Assembly: GCF_021582875.1 (NCBI RefSeq)
Contig: NZ_CP091138.1
Coordinates: forward strand, 248,001-312,000
Length of the DNA: 64,000 bases
Origin: Microbacterium sp. KUDC0406
GTDB taxonomy: Bacteria > Actinomycetota > Actinomycetes > Actinomycetales > Microbacteriaceae
Reading direction: 5' to 3'
The position numbers were made by a program, and so were the translations under genes. The notes beneath the pieces are model-generated. The model searched no databases. It worked only from the letters and a program-made list of their open reading frames with translations, and was not told the origin of the DNA. This document shows positions 31,176 through 40,672 of this stretch, piece after piece (the stretch's first letter is position 1; each line of letters begins with the position of its first letter).

Positions 31176-31822
31176 CCGACTATCCCGCCACGATCGCCGC
31201 CGCCGTCGACCACGAGCTGGTGATCAAGAAGTCCCGGTTCCTCGCCCATGTCGCCCCCGTCTGCTCTCCTGAGGAAGCCGATCAGGTGATCGCCGCGATC
31301 AGAAAGCGGTACTGGGATGCCAGGCACAACTGCTCGGCGCAGGTCACTGGCCTGCGCGGTGACCGCGCCCGGTCATCCGATGACGGCGAGCCGGCCGGTA
31401 CCGCCGGCATGCCGATGCTCGAAGTGCTGCGCCGTCGTGAACTGACCGATGTGGTAGCCGTCGTCACGCGCTACTTCGGCGGCGTGAAACTGGGAGCCGG
31501 TGGACTGGTGCGTGCATACTCGTCCGCGGTCTCGGAGGCGCTCGATCTCGCCACGCTGAGGGATCGGATGCTGCTCTCGCAGGCGACGGTCGCCGTGCCC
31601 CACGCCGAGGCCGGCCGGTTCGACAACGCGCTGCGCGAGTGGGTGGACGCGCACGGCGCGGTGCTCGGGGAGACGGCGTACGGAGCCGACGCGGCCTTCG
31701 AGGTGTGGGCGCCGGCCGCCGCGCTTCCGGTGCTCGAAGCCGACGTCGCCGCGCTGTCGGCCGGGGCGTGGCATCCGCTCGTCACGGGCGCCTCGCGCGT
31801 GGTCGACGCGCCTCGCGCGTGA
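31172..31822 (+). CDS. YigZ/IMPACT family protein
   Basis: A 216-aa protein. KKSRFLAHVAPVCSPEEAD, then DDGEPAGTAGMPMLEVL and VVTRYFGGVKLGAGGLVRAYS are the UPF0029/IMPACT signature, followed by the DUF1949 C-terminal domain. The family binds nucleic acid or regulates GCN2-like kinases in eukaryotes; the bacterial role is unclear. GTG 31172 overlaps the corrected PadR stop. Confidence 0.9.
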   Translation: MTDYPATIAAAVDHELVIKKSRFLAHVAPVCSPEEADQVIAAIRKRYWDARHNCSAQVTGLRGDRARSSDDGEPAGTAGMPMLEVLRRRELTDVVAVVTRYFGGVKLGAGGLVRAYSSAVSEALDLATLRDRMLLSQATVAVPHAEAGRFDNALREWVDAHGAVLGETAYGADAAFEVWAPAAALPVLEADVAALSAGAWHPLVTGASRVVDAPRA

Positions 31823-31846
31823 TCGACGTGCCGCGCTGATCGGGGC

Positions 31847-32062
31847 TCAGGCGGCTGGCGGCGCGGGTGCGGTGCGACTGAGCGCCACTGGCGGGAGTCC
31901 GGACGGAGGGGCGAGATCGACCCGCCGCGCGTCGCATGCCGCGCAGCGCACGTAGCGGATCTCCCCGCCGGACGTGCGGTGCCGGGACTCGAGAATCCAG
32001 CCGTGCTCGTGGGACGACAGGGTGGCCGGAGCGGCGGGGACGAGCGTGCGCGATGCGGTCAT
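31847..32062 (-). CDS. Small Cys-pair hypothetical protein
   Basis: A 71-aa protein (MTASRTLVPAAPATLSSHEHG) with a RYVRCAACDARRVDL segment that looks like half of a zinc ribbon. It is divergent from the CGNR gene and shares a 25-bp spacer. I do not recognise the family. Confidence 0.55.
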   Translation of the reverse strand: MTASRTLVPAAPATLSSHEHGWILESRHRTSGGEIRYVRCAACDARRVDLAPPSGLPPVALSRTAPAPPAA

Positions 32063-32087
32063 GCCTCCACGATGATGTAATGCTCTT

Positions 32088-32606
32088 ATGCATCTCAACC
32101 CTTACGGGGAGTACGCCGTCCTGCTCGCGGCCTCGCTCGCGAACGACTGGCCCGCCAGCAGGGCCGGGATCGAGCAGCGCACCCGGGACTACGGGATGAC
32201 GATGCTGTTCTCGACCGCCGATGACGACCTCGACGCCACGCGGAGAGTGCTGGACGAGTGGCTGCGCGTCGTGGACGCGGACACCGCGGCGGAGCGCGCG
32301 GCTCTCCTGAACGGTCAGATGGCGGCCAGGGGCGCCTATCCGCAGCTCACCGATCACGACGGCGAGGGCTGGCATCTGCACTACCGCGACGATGCGGCCA
32401 CCCTGCCGCTCGTGCTCGGCGCGGTCTTCAGCGTGGGGACCGCCCTGCACCTCGCAGGTCGCGGGATGGGACGGCTCGGCAGATGCGCCGCCGAGCCTTG
32501 CCGCAACGTGGTGGTCGACGTCACCCGCAACGGCCGGCAGCGGTACTGCTCGCTGCGCTGCGCGAACCGCGACGCGGTGCGCAGGCATCGGGCGCGGCTG
32601 GCCTGA
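32088..32606 (+). CDS. ABATE/CGNR zinc-finger protein
   Basis: A 172-aa predicted regulator: N-terminal ABATE region (ASLANDWPASRAGIEQR), then the CGNR zinc finger (RCAAEPCRNVVVDVTRNGRQ with YCSLRCANRDAVRRHR). The four Cys bind zinc; the family is thought to control genes for stress or aromatic compounds, but no target is visible here. Confidence 0.85.
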   Translation: MHLNPYGEYAVLLAASLANDWPASRAGIEQRTRDYGMTMLFSTADDDLDATRRVLDEWLRVVDADTAAERAALLNGQMAARGAYPQLTDHDGEGWHLHYRDDAATLPLVLGAVFSVGTALHLAGRGMGRLGRCAAEPCRNVVVDVTRNGRQRYCSLRCANRDAVRRHRARLA

Positions 32607-32615
32607 CCCGGCGGG

Positions 32616-33227
32616 TCAGGCCAGCCAGCCGCGCTCCTCCGCGATGCGGGCGGCGTCCGCGCGGGTGCGCGCCTCGAGCTTCTGCATGGCCGAGGAGAGG
32701 TAGTTGCGGGTGGTTCCCTCCGACAGGTGCAGCTGGGCGGCGATGTCGGCGATCGTGCCGCCACCGCGGGCGGCCGACAGCACGTCGGTCTCGCGCGGCG
32801 TCAGCGGGGACTGCCCGGCGGTGAGGGCATCCGTCGCGAGCGCCGCGTCGATCACACGGTCGCCGCGCATCACCCGTCGCACCACGTCCGCCAGCTCCGC
32901 CGACGGGGTGTCCTTCACCACGTAACCGGTCACGCCGGCCGCGAGCGCGCGGGACAGATACCCGGCGCGGCCGAAGGTGGTCACGATCACGACCCGGATG
33001 CCGGGCAGCTCCCTGCGCAGCAGCGCGGCCGCGCCGAGCCCGTCCATTCCCGGCATCTCCACGTCGAGCAGGGCGACATCGGGGCTGTGCTCGCGCGCGG
33101 CATCCAGCACCTCGTCTCCGCGCCCCACCTGGACGACGACCTCGAGGTCGTCCTCGAGGGAGAGCAGGGTGGCGAGAGCACCGCGCACCAGCGCCTGGTC
33201 GTCGGCGACGAGGATCCGCACCGTCAT
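32616..33227 (-). CDS. NarL/DesR-family response regulator
   Basis: A 203-aa regulator: VRILVADDQALVRGALATLL, phosphoacceptor Asp in VALLDVEMPGMDG, Lys in GYVVKDTPSAE, and a LuxR HTH (LTPRETDVLSAARGGGTIAD, SEGTTRNYLSSAMQKL). Its start codon overlaps the kinase stop as ATGA. With the kinase it probably controls the ABC exporter encoded upstream. Confidence 0.88.
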   Translation of the reverse strand: MTVRILVADDQALVRGALATLLSLEDDLEVVVQVGRGDEVLDAAREHSPDVALLDVEMPGMDGLGAAALLRRELPGIRVVIVTTFGRAGYLSRALAAGVTGYVVKDTPSAELADVVRRVMRGDRVIDAALATDALTAGQSPLTPRETDVLSAARGGGTIADIAAQLHLSEGTTRNYLSSAMQKLEARTRADAARIAEERGWLA

Positions 33228-34456
33228 GCCGTGACCTCCAGCAGGAACCCGCCGCGACGCGAGCGTCCGACGCGCAGCGTGCCGCCGGCATCCCGCACCC
33301 GCTCGGCCAGGCCGTGCAGGCCGTTGCCGGCGCCCTCGGCGCCCTCCGCCGGTCCGATGCCGTCGTCCTCCACCGTGATCCGGTGCGGGGTGAGCGTGAC
33401 CCAGCACTGCCGCGCCTGCGCATGCCGGATGATGTTCGTTGCGGCCTCGCGCAGCACCCATCCGAACAGCTCGCGGTTCCGCTCCGGCACCTCGTCCGTC
33501 GTCGTGGGCAGGTGTGCCGTCAGGCCGGATGCCGGCAGCAGGGTGCGCAACGAGGCGAGTTCGCTCGCCACCCGCACCTGCCGGTAGCCGGAGACCACCG
33601 CGCGCATGTCGCCGAGAGTGGAGCGCGCGAGCGTCTGCACCTCGCGGATCTCCTGAGCCGCCGCGTGCGGGTCGCGCTCGGAGAGCGCTGCGGCGAGGTC
33701 GGCCTTCACGGCGATCGCCGACAGCGAGTGCCCGAGGATGTCGTGCATGTCCCGCCCCACCCTGTTGCGCTCCTCTTCCACGGCGACCGCGGCGAGCTCG
33801 TTGCGGGTGGCGTGCAGCAGCCGCACGGTGGCGATGTTGCGCGCGAACGCGGTCATCAGCACACCCGTGGAGAGGATGATCAGCGGCATGGTCCACGCCG
33901 GCAGGTCGCCGAGCGGATGCCAGACGGCGAGGCCGTATGCGGTGAGCGCGAGTGCTGCCACGATCAGCAGCGAGATGCGCGGGCGCATCAGCGCGATCGC
34001 GTAGGCCACGGCGACATAGGCCCACAGGCCGGTGAACCCGGAGTCGAGATCGAGCGCGAACGCTGCCGACACGAGCAGCAGTGCAGTCGGCGGCACCCAC
34101 CGCCAGCGGTCCGGCATCGACATGGCTATCGGCGCGGAGACGAGGAACAGCGCGATGAACACGATGAGCGCGATGGTCCACAGCGTCGCCGTCCGCGCGG
34201 GCTGATCCTGCACCATCGGGATGAGGAAGAACGGCACCGTGAAGCTGATGCTCACGGAGGCGCCGGCGTACCAGCGCCGCGCACCGGGGGCGATCAGCGC
34301 ATCGCGCAGCCAGGCGATGCCGCGCACGGGTGCGGGACGGCCGGCACCCGCGACCGAGCGCTCGTCTCGCGGAGCGGGGATCCAGACGGAGCTCCGTACG
34401 GCGTGCTCGACAGCGCGGTGCAGGGCATCGCGCTCGTCATCGCGGGTCTCGCTCAT
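33224..34456 (-). CDS. DesK-type sensor histidine kinase
   Basis: A 410-aa kinase with several N-terminal membrane helices (ASVSISFTVPFFLIPM, WTIALIVFIALFLVSAPI, and others to about residue 210). A HisKA_3 box VGRDMHDILGHSLSAIAVKADLA (phospho-His) and HATPase_c with VEDDGIGPAEGAEGAGNGLHGLAERV follow. The start ATG 34456 is chosen because the upstream frame runs into the family D hairpin. It pairs with the regulator downstream and sits next to an ABC-2 exporter, as in cell-envelope-stress modules. Confidence 0.87.
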   Translation of the reverse strand: MSETRDDERDALHRAVEHAVRSSVWIPAPRDERSVAGAGRPAPVRGIAWLRDALIAPGARRWYAGASVSISFTVPFFLIPMVQDQPARTATLWTIALIVFIALFLVSAPIAMSMPDRWRWVPPTALLLVSAAFALDLDSGFTGLWAYVAVAYAIALMRPRISLLIVAALALTAYGLAVWHPLGDLPAWTMPLIILSTGVLMTAFARNIATVRLLHATRNELAAVAVEEERNRVGRDMHDILGHSLSAIAVKADLAAALSERDPHAAAQEIREVQTLARSTLGDMRAVVSGYRQVRVASELASLRTLLPASGLTAHLPTTTDEVPERNRELFGWVLREAATNIIRHAQARQCWVTLTPHRITVEDDGIGPAEGAEGAGNGLHGLAERVRDAGGTLRVGRSRRGGFLLEVTA

Positions 34457-34487
34457 CCCCTCATCCTCTCGCGCCTTCCTGCTCTGC

Positions 34488-34554
34488 CGAAACCGCACGC
34501 CCGCGCCGAGACTGCGGCGTTGCCGCCACGTCTCGGCGCGGGCGTGCGGTCTCG
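34488..34554. repeat. Family D hairpin, copy D2
   Basis: Arms 34488-34512 and 34530-34554 (25 bp, one mismatch; core CACGCCCGCGCCGAGAC) enclose a GCGGC/GCCGC inner stem. It lies between the ABC permease and the kinase and could act as a terminator for the permease operon. Confidence 0.75.
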
Positions 34555-34557
34555 AGG

Positions 34558-35379
34558 TCACACCCGCTTCGTGTCCCGGCGGAACATCATCACCGCGAAG
34601 CCGGTGAACAGCACGAACCAGATCAGCAGGTTCGGGATGGCCCACGGATCGGGTGCCACGCCGATGATGGCCGACTGCGACAGGTCTGCGATGCCCCAGA
34701 CCGGGGTGAACTTCGCGGCGATCTGCAGCCCCTCGGGCATCAGGTAGAGCGGGTAGAACAGGCCGCCCATGAAGCTGAGGATGGGCAGGATCGGACCGAG
34801 GTAGCGCATCGCGTTCTGAGCCGGGAACGCGTAGCCGACAGCCAGTCCCAGGCTGGTCATCATCAGCGAGCTGAGCCAGGCGAGCACACCGGCGAGCAGC
34901 AGGTTGCCCAGCGGCGCCGTGATGCCGAGCGAGGTGCCGATGATGAGGGTGACGACCACGGCGATGCCGCCGAGCACTAGACCGCAGAGCACCTTCACGA
35001 GGATGTACACCACGGGGTTCAGCGGGGTGAGCCGCAGCTGCCTGCTCCAGCCCTGGGTCCGTTCGGCGGCGACGCTGACACCGGTCATGGTGCTGGCCAT
35101 CATGGCGCCGTACACGGCCATCGAGATCATGATCGGCACCGCGGCGGACAGACCGCCCTGAGCGACGGGAACGTCGGTGATCGCCTGATCCTTGTTCGGG
35201 ATGCCGATGAGCACGAGCATCACGATCGGGAAGATCAGCGTGAAGACGATGACCGTGGAATTGCGGAACAGGCGCTTGAGCTCGACCGACAGGAACGTCC
35301 AGCTGAAGCCGCCGTTCGCGGGGCGGCGGGCGGACGGGTCGATCGCGTCGAGGCGTGCGAGGGTTGCGGCGGTGGTCAT
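34558..35379 (-). CDS. ABC-2 type transporter permease
   Basis: A 273-aa protein with an N-terminal cytoplasmic part and six membrane helices (VIVFTLIFPIVMLVLIG to LLIWFVLFTGFAVMMF), typical of DrrB-like exporters. It starts 1 nt after the ATPase stop. The substrate is unknown; such pairs commonly export drugs or lipids. Confidence 0.87.
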   Translation of the reverse strand: MTTAATLARLDAIDPSARRPANGGFSWTFLSVELKRLFRNSTVIVFTLIFPIVMLVLIGIPNKDQAITDVPVAQGGLSAAVPIMISMAVYGAMMASTMTGVSVAAERTQGWSRQLRLTPLNPVVYILVKVLCGLVLGGIAVVVTLIIGTSLGITAPLGNLLLAGVLAWLSSLMMTSLGLAVGYAFPAQNAMRYLGPILPILSFMGGLFYPLYLMPEGLQIAAKFTPVWGIADLSQSAIIGVAPDPWAIPNLLIWFVLFTGFAVMMFRRDTKRV

Positions 35380-35380
35380 G

Positions 35381-36328
<948 letters not shown>

Positions 36329-36464
36329 GACTCCAGTCTTCGGCAGCCGGGCGGCACCACGTCATGAACGATGTCATCGATAGGCCATGACATCCGTCAT
36401 GGTCTCGGAGGCCGCCAGTGCTCAGGCTCGAGGCACACGGTGTTCGTCAGGGGGCGCCATGATC

Positions 36465-36899
36465 TCACCAGTCCGCTTCGGCGACCGCGGCGGGGCGGAT
36501 GCCGGCGTCGTAGACCCGCACCCAGGATGGGTGGACGGCGACCACGAGGAATCCGTCTGCGAAAGCCCGGGAACCGGGGAAACGACGCTCGTACGCGCTG
36601 CCGTACCGTTCCCGCTGCGCGCCGGTGGCGATGATCGCGGACCCCTCGGCCTGCACGCTCACGTCGCCCGCGCTCACGACCACCGCGACGCGGTCGTTCG
36701 TGCGCAGGTTGTCGACCTTGCGCGCGGCATCCGGCGTGTTGAAGATCAGGGTGCCGTCCTCGAGCGCCGCGAGGCCGACCAGGGCGGCTTCGGGGCCGCC
36801 GGCGGGGGAGACGGTCGCGACGACGCCGCATCCGATCCCGTCCGCGAAACGGGCGATCGAGGCGGGATCGTGCGGATCGGGGGCTGTCGCAGGGGGCAT
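36465..36899 (-). CDS. Pyridoxamine 5'-phosphate oxidase-like (FMN-binding split barrel) protein
   Basis: A 144-aa protein. ATVSPAGGPEAALVGLAALEDG, TLIFNTPDAARKVDNLRTNDRVAVVV and RYGSAYERRFP fit the PNPOx-like split-barrel fold of actinobacterial F420/FMN-dependent enzymes. The start ATG 36899 gives MPPATAPDPHDPASIARF. The substrate is unknown. Confidence 0.75.
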   Translation of the reverse strand: MPPATAPDPHDPASIARFADGIGCGVVATVSPAGGPEAALVGLAALEDGTLIFNTPDAARKVDNLRTNDRVAVVVSAGDVSVQAEGSAIIATGAQRERYGSAYERRFPGSRAFADGFLVVAVHPSWVRVYDAGIRPAAVAEADW

Positions 36900-36952
36900 G
36901 ATCGAGACACTAGCGAACGTCGAACACCGGCATACGCCGGATGATGACACGG

Positions 36953-37244
36953 TGGGCCCCGTGGGGCTCGAACCCACGACCCGCGGATTAACCTGCCACT
37001 TCGGCTTTCGCCGCCGCCCGGGTGGGCGTTCGTGGTCTGGACTGTCCCTTCACCCTGGCTTTCGCTTTAGGTGCCACCCGTCCAGTCTCTACACCTTCCG
37101 GACTCGCGTCCGGCTTGGCTCGGGATTGCCATCTGGTCTCCCAGGAAGGGTTCCCCGACTTTGAGTGGTGTCATCCCCGGGGTTTCCCCCGAGGCGCTCC
37201 TATTCTGTTGAAGTCCGATGCTCTGCCAACTGAGCTAGAGGCCC
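36953..37244 (-). tRNA. tRNA-Lys(UUU) interrupted by a group I intron
   Basis: Exon 1 (37211-37244) is the 5' half ending ...TCGGACTT; exon 2 (36953-36991) begins TTAATCCGC. Joined, they give acceptor GGGCCTC/GGGGCCC (one T-G pair), D-arm GCTCAGTTGGCAGAGC, anticodon loop CTTTTAA (anticodon TTT, Lys), T-arm GTGGGTTCGAGCCCCAC and discriminator A, 73 nt. There is a mismatch at 27-43 and CCA is not encoded. The 219-nt insert lies between positions 34 and 35, the same place as the cyanobacterial tRNA-Leu intron. Ordinary tRNA searches may report it as missing or truncated. Confidence 0.93.
36992..37210 (-). ncRNA. Self-splicing group I intron (IC3-like) in tRNA-Lys
   Basis: The conserved core is visible: P4 TCGGGG/TCCCGA with GATGGCAATCCCGAGCCAAGC, the R strand AGAGACTGGACGG and S strand GACAGTCC forming P7 (GACTG/CAGTC, a compensatory change from GACTA/TAGTC of other IC3 introns), P8 CACC...GGGTG, and GNRA-capped stems (P2 GAAA, P5 GAGA, P6a GCGA, P9 GAAA). 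The guide GAG, two bases before P2, pairs with exon CTT and puts a U-G pair at the 5' splice site. The intron ends in G. No open reading frame is encoded. Confidence 0.92.
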
Positions 37245-37309
37245 GTGTCCATCCAGTCTAGGGGGAAGGAATGGGCACACCGTTCGGGCAGCGCGCGTAC
37301 CCTGGGGCG

Positions 37310-37939
37310 ATGCCTGCACAGTTCCACCGTCCCGAGCGCCGCCCCTCAGCCGCCTTCGACAACCTGGTCGGGTCGCATGACCCGGCCGAGGAGACGCGGA
37401 TCGCGCACGTCACGGCATCCGCCCTGCTCGCGCGCGTGCGCGCTGACGACAGCGGCGTCAGCGCCGAGCGGTTGATCGCCTACACGGACGAGCACGGCAT
37501 GGACGAGATCGCCGAGCTGTGGTCGAAGGCGACCTCGCGATCCCTGCCGGGCGCACTGTGGCGGCTGTACCTCGTGCAGGCCGCGATCCACGGCGATCCG
37601 ACGACGACGGCGCTGCTCTACGAGCGCGGCCGAGTCGAGCTGCACAGCGCGGATGCCGTGATTGCGGGCGCTCCCGCTCCCGCGAGCCCCGAGGAGCTGG
37701 TCGGCCTGATCGACACGATCATGCGCGGAGCGTTCCGCGGTGACTTCGCCGTCGCGCTCGACCGCGCCGCCGCGTTCTGTCGCGTGCAGGCCTCCGGAGC
37801 CACGCACACCGCGGACGACTACGAGGTCACCGAGCCGGACCGCGCGAGCGACCTCACCCACCGGGCCGCGCGACTGAGTGCCTACGCCGACGATCTCACC
37901 GCCTGCGCGAGGGCCTGGCGCGCCGGCATGCTGACCTGA
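37310..37939 (+). CDS. Conserved actinobacterial hypothetical protein
   Basis: A 209-aa soluble protein starting MPAQFHRPERRPSAAFDNL at ATG 37310. It is rich in Ala-containing helices and has ELWSKATSRSLPGALWRLYLVQ and SPEELVGLIDTIMRGAF. In databases this family is sometimes mislabelled as an RNA polymerase beta subunit, but nothing in it resembles one. No function can be assigned. Confidence 0.75.
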   Translation: MPAQFHRPERRPSAAFDNLVGSHDPAEETRIAHVTASALLARVRADDSGVSAERLIAYTDEHGMDEIAELWSKATSRSLPGALWRLYLVQAAIHGDPTTTALLYERGRVELHSADAVIAGAPAPASPEELVGLIDTIMRGAFRGDFAVALDRAAAFCRVQASGATHTADDYEVTEPDRASDLTHRAARLSAYADDLTACARAWRAGMLT

Positions 37940-38005
37940 CCCCGGTGTCGTCGGTCGGGAACCACAGATCGATCAGGCGGCCTCCGGCGTGTCTGGACCC
38001 GTGCG

Positions 38006-38180
38006 GGCGATGACGCGCCGGATGGTGGGCGTCCTGCCTGTGGCTTCCGGCCCGTGACCGGTGGTGGTGGCTGGTGGGGTGGGGTGGTCGGGTCTGACGA
38101 TCCGGGTGGGCGCCGGCGTGTTGCGGCGTGTCCGGGCGGCGACGCGCCGGATGGTGGGCGTCCGGCCCGTGACCTCCGGC
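38006..38180. repeat. Direct repeat in the spacer after the hypothetical gene
   Basis: GACGCGCCGGATGGTGGGCG is repeated about 127 bp apart (near 38011 and 38140) within two ~47-bp similar blocks. The spacer 37940-38202 has no supported gene. Confidence 0.6.
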
Positions 38181-38202
38181 GAGGACGACCGAGCCCCGGA
38201 CC

Positions 38203-39081
38203 TCAGCGCGGCCTGAGCAGGAAGGCGTTGATCTCGGCGGTCAGCGGGTCGATCGGCAGCTCGCGATCGTCGATCGAGATGATCGGCGCGGCCAGGCGCA
38301 CGCTGGACACCAGCCATGCGGCATCCGCCGTCGCGAGATCGGATGCCGGGATCTGCGCATACTCGGCGTCGAACCCGCGCTCGGTGAGGTGCTCGTAGAC
38401 GCTCAGCTGGGTGGTGCCGTGCAGGATGCCGGCGGACGGCGCCGGTGTGACGAACCGGTCGCCGAACCGCAGGATGAGCGAGGCTGTCGGGGCCTCCAGC
38501 ACGAACCCGTCCGAGCTGAGGAACACCGCATCGTTCGCGCCGCGGCGGTGCGCCTCGCGGATCGCGGCCATGTTCACCGCATACGACAGCGTCTTCGCGC
38601 CCAGCAGCAGCCAGGGCGCCCGCTCGGCGGCTCCGATGTCGTAACCGCGGTCGAGAGTGACGACGCGGATGCCCTCGGTGCGCGGCACGGTGAAGTCGCC
38701 TGCCTTCGCCGCCGTGGCCCACGCCGTCGGCGTGGGACCGTGCTCGATGCCGCGGCTGAGGATGAGCTTGATCACGGACTCTCCCCGGGGGCACTCGGCC
38801 GCGGCGACCGCGACCGCCTGCCGCCACTGCTCGAGGTTCGGGGCGGGCAGCTCGCACAGTGCGGCGGAGTGCGCCAGGCGCTGCACGTGGGCCTCGACCT
38901 CCTGAGGGTGGCCGTCGACGACGCCGATCGACTCGAAGACGCCGTCGCCGCGCTGCGTGCTGAGCTCGCCGACGCTGAGAGCGGGGGCGGAGGCATCCAC
39001 CGTGCGGAACGAGTCGGAGTAGTCCGCGCGCTCCTCGTCGGCATCGGCGGGCACGATCATGAGGGCGAAGCGGGTGACCAT
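38203..39081 (-). CDS. Class IV aminotransferase (aminodeoxychorismate lyase-like)
   Basis: A 292-aa PLP enzyme. RGDGVFESIGVVDGHP, the catalytic Lys in LLLGAKTLSYAVNMAAIREA, and FVLEAPTASLIL with ILHGTTQLSVYEHL match class IV enzymes. Length and pattern fit PabC-like aminodeoxychorismate lyase (p-aminobenzoate for folate), but a D-amino-acid or branched-chain transaminase cannot be excluded, as no pabA/pabB lies near. Confidence 0.82.
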   Translation of the reverse strand: MVTRFALMIVPADADEERADYSDSFRTVDASAPALSVGELSTQRGDGVFESIGVVDGHPQEVEAHVQRLAHSAALCELPAPNLEQWRQAVAVAAAECPRGESVIKLILSRGIEHGPTPTAWATAAKAGDFTVPRTEGIRVVTLDRGYDIGAAERAPWLLLGAKTLSYAVNMAAIREAHRRGANDAVFLSSDGFVLEAPTASLILRFGDRFVTPAPSAGILHGTTQLSVYEHLTERGFDAEYAQIPASDLATADAAWLVSSVRLAAPIISIDDRELPIDPLTAEINAFLLRPR

Positions 39082-39138
39082 GAGACGAGCTTAGATCTCC
39101 GGGAATACCTCAGCGCGAGACGCGTTACACTTGATCGG

Positions 39139-39214
39139 CCGGGCCGCATAACCCCGGGCTCCAACTTCTGCCGCTGCGAGCGGCCTTCCGCCGAGAGGCG
39201 TTCTTGCGGCCCGG
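39139..39214. other. Multi-helix structured element of unknown identity
   Basis: A 9-bp closing helix (CCGGGCCGC 39139-39147 with GCGGCCCGG 39206-39214) encloses hairpins GCCGCT-GCG-AGCGGC (39170-39184) and CGCC-GAGA-GGCG (39189-39200). A TACACT box lies at 39126-39131 on the plus strand and TCTTCTC follows. It sits between two minus-strand genes, so it could be a small RNA on either strand or a complex terminator of the MFS gene. Confidence 0.4.
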
Positions 39215-39238
39215 TCTTCTCATGCCCGCCGGTGCGCT

Positions 39239-40531
39239 TCAGAGCATGGCATCCTCGTGCCGGGCGTCCCGCAGCGGCGAGAACAGCACGACGAACGCGG
39301 CGACCAGGAAGACGGCCGCACCGATGCCGAGCGTCACGCGGTACCCCAGGAAGGTCATGAGCACGCCGGTGAGGAGCGCTCCGAAGAAGAACACGACGCG
39401 GTTGATGGTGCGGATGGTGGAGTTCATCCGTCCCTGCACGCGGTCGGGGGCGACGGCCTGACGGTATGAGATGTCGTTGGTGTCCTCGATGCCCATCGCC
39501 AGGCAGTAGACGAACTGCGCCACCGCGGCGAGGGTGAGCACGAGCGCGGTGCCGCTCGCGGCGGTGAGCGGCACGACGGAGAGCAGCAGCCAGGGGACCA
39601 CCACCAGGGCGCGGCCGAGCAGGATCGCCCGCCCCGCACCCCACTTCGCGCCGACGGCCGGGGCGATCAGCGCCCCGAGGAAGCCGCCGGCCCCGCCGAC
39701 GGCGAGGGCGACGCCGTAGGCCCAGCCCGGCAGATCCAGCTCGCGCAGCACGAACACCGCGAAGACCGTCGTCACGACGCTGTTGCCGAGGAACCAGACG
39801 TGCACCGAGAGCGCGAGCGGGCGGAGCGTGCGATGCCGGTACGTGTACCGCAGGCCCTCCGCGATGTCGTGTCCCACGTGGCGCCCAGAGGAACGCGGCT
39901 CGGGACGCGACTCCTGCACGGGGATCCGCCACTGCAGGATCGCCGCGACGGCATTGATGATCGCCTCGAAGGTGAACAGGAGCGACGTGCCCACGAGGTG
40001 CAGCAGCGCTCCGCCCAGGGCGGGCCCTGCTGTCTCGGCGACGGTCTGGCTCTGCCCGAGGCGTGCGTTGGCCATCACCAGCTGGTGCTTCGGCACGATC
40101 CGGGGCAGCAGCGGCTGCGCGGCGGAATCGGCGAACAGCGTCAGCACGCCGAGCACCAGGACGACGGCGGCCAGAGACCAGAATGTGAGCGTGCCGGTCA
40201 GCTGCAGCACCGGAATCGACGCGAGCGCCAGCGCTCGGCCGACGCTGGTGATCACCAGCGCGCGCTGACGGCGCCAGCGGTCCATCAGCGCGCCGACGAT
40301 CAGCCCGAGGAACAGGTAGGGAACGACGCCGAGCGCGCCCAGAAGGCCGATCTGCATCGGCGTCGCGTCGACGATCGTGACCACCACGATCTGGAAGGCG
40401 ACGCCGGCGATCGCGCCGCCGAAGGCGCGGATCGTCGTGGCGCTCCAGAACAGCGCGAACGGACGCGCGCGGAGCGGCTCCCGCGGACGGGCGGCACCGG
40501 GCCCGGTGTCAGGCTCAGCCTCATCGCCCAT
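39239..40531 (-). CDS. MFS exporter (MFS_3/EntS-like)
   Basis: A 430-aa 12-helix transporter: RPFALFWSATTIRAFGGAIAG, the loop motif GALMDRWRRQRALV and VAETAGPALGGALLHLVG (antiporter motif C region), with the mid-protein loop at about 195-225. It resembles macrolide/siderophore exporters. The substrate is unknown. It is on the same strand as the aminotransferase. Confidence 0.85.
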   Translation of the reverse strand: MGDEAEPDTGPGAARPREPLRARPFALFWSATTIRAFGGAIAGVAFQIVVVTIVDATPMQIGLLGALGVVPYLFLGLIVGALMDRWRRQRALVITSVGRALALASIPVLQLTGTLTFWSLAAVVLVLGVLTLFADSAAQPLLPRIVPKHQLVMANARLGQSQTVAETAGPALGGALLHLVGTSLLFTFEAIINAVAAILQWRIPVQESRPEPRSSGRHVGHDIAEGLRYTYRHRTLRPLALSVHVWFLGNSVVTTVFAVFVLRELDLPGWAYGVALAVGGAGGFLGALIAPAVGAKWGAGRAILLGRALVVVPWLLLSVVPLTAASGTALVLTLAAVAQFVYCLAMGIEDTNDISYRQAVAPDRVQGRMNSTIRTINRVVFFFGALLTGVLMTFLGYRVTLGIGAAVFLVAAFVVLFSPLRDARHEDAML

Positions 40532-40564
40532 GCCGTCAGCGTATCGGGCGGGCAGCCGACCTCA

Positions 40565-40638
40565 ACTTCGGATGCGGCAGACGACACGCCGACAGAACAG
40601 ACGGATGCCGCGGCGTGTCAGCCGGCGGCATCCGAAGT
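40565..40638 (-). terminator. Terminator of the pst operon
   Basis: Outer arms ACTTCGGATGC / GCATCCGAAGT (40565-40575, 40628-40638) and inner GACACGCC/GGCGTGTC form one large hairpin just after pstB. Confidence 0.7.
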
Positions 40639-40672
40639 CGGGGACAGGGAACGAAAGGGGAGAGACCGACCC

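Noticed and set aside
39139..39214. SRP RNA or 6S RNA
   Set aside because: No GGAA/GNAR-type SRP loop pattern and no large central bubble.
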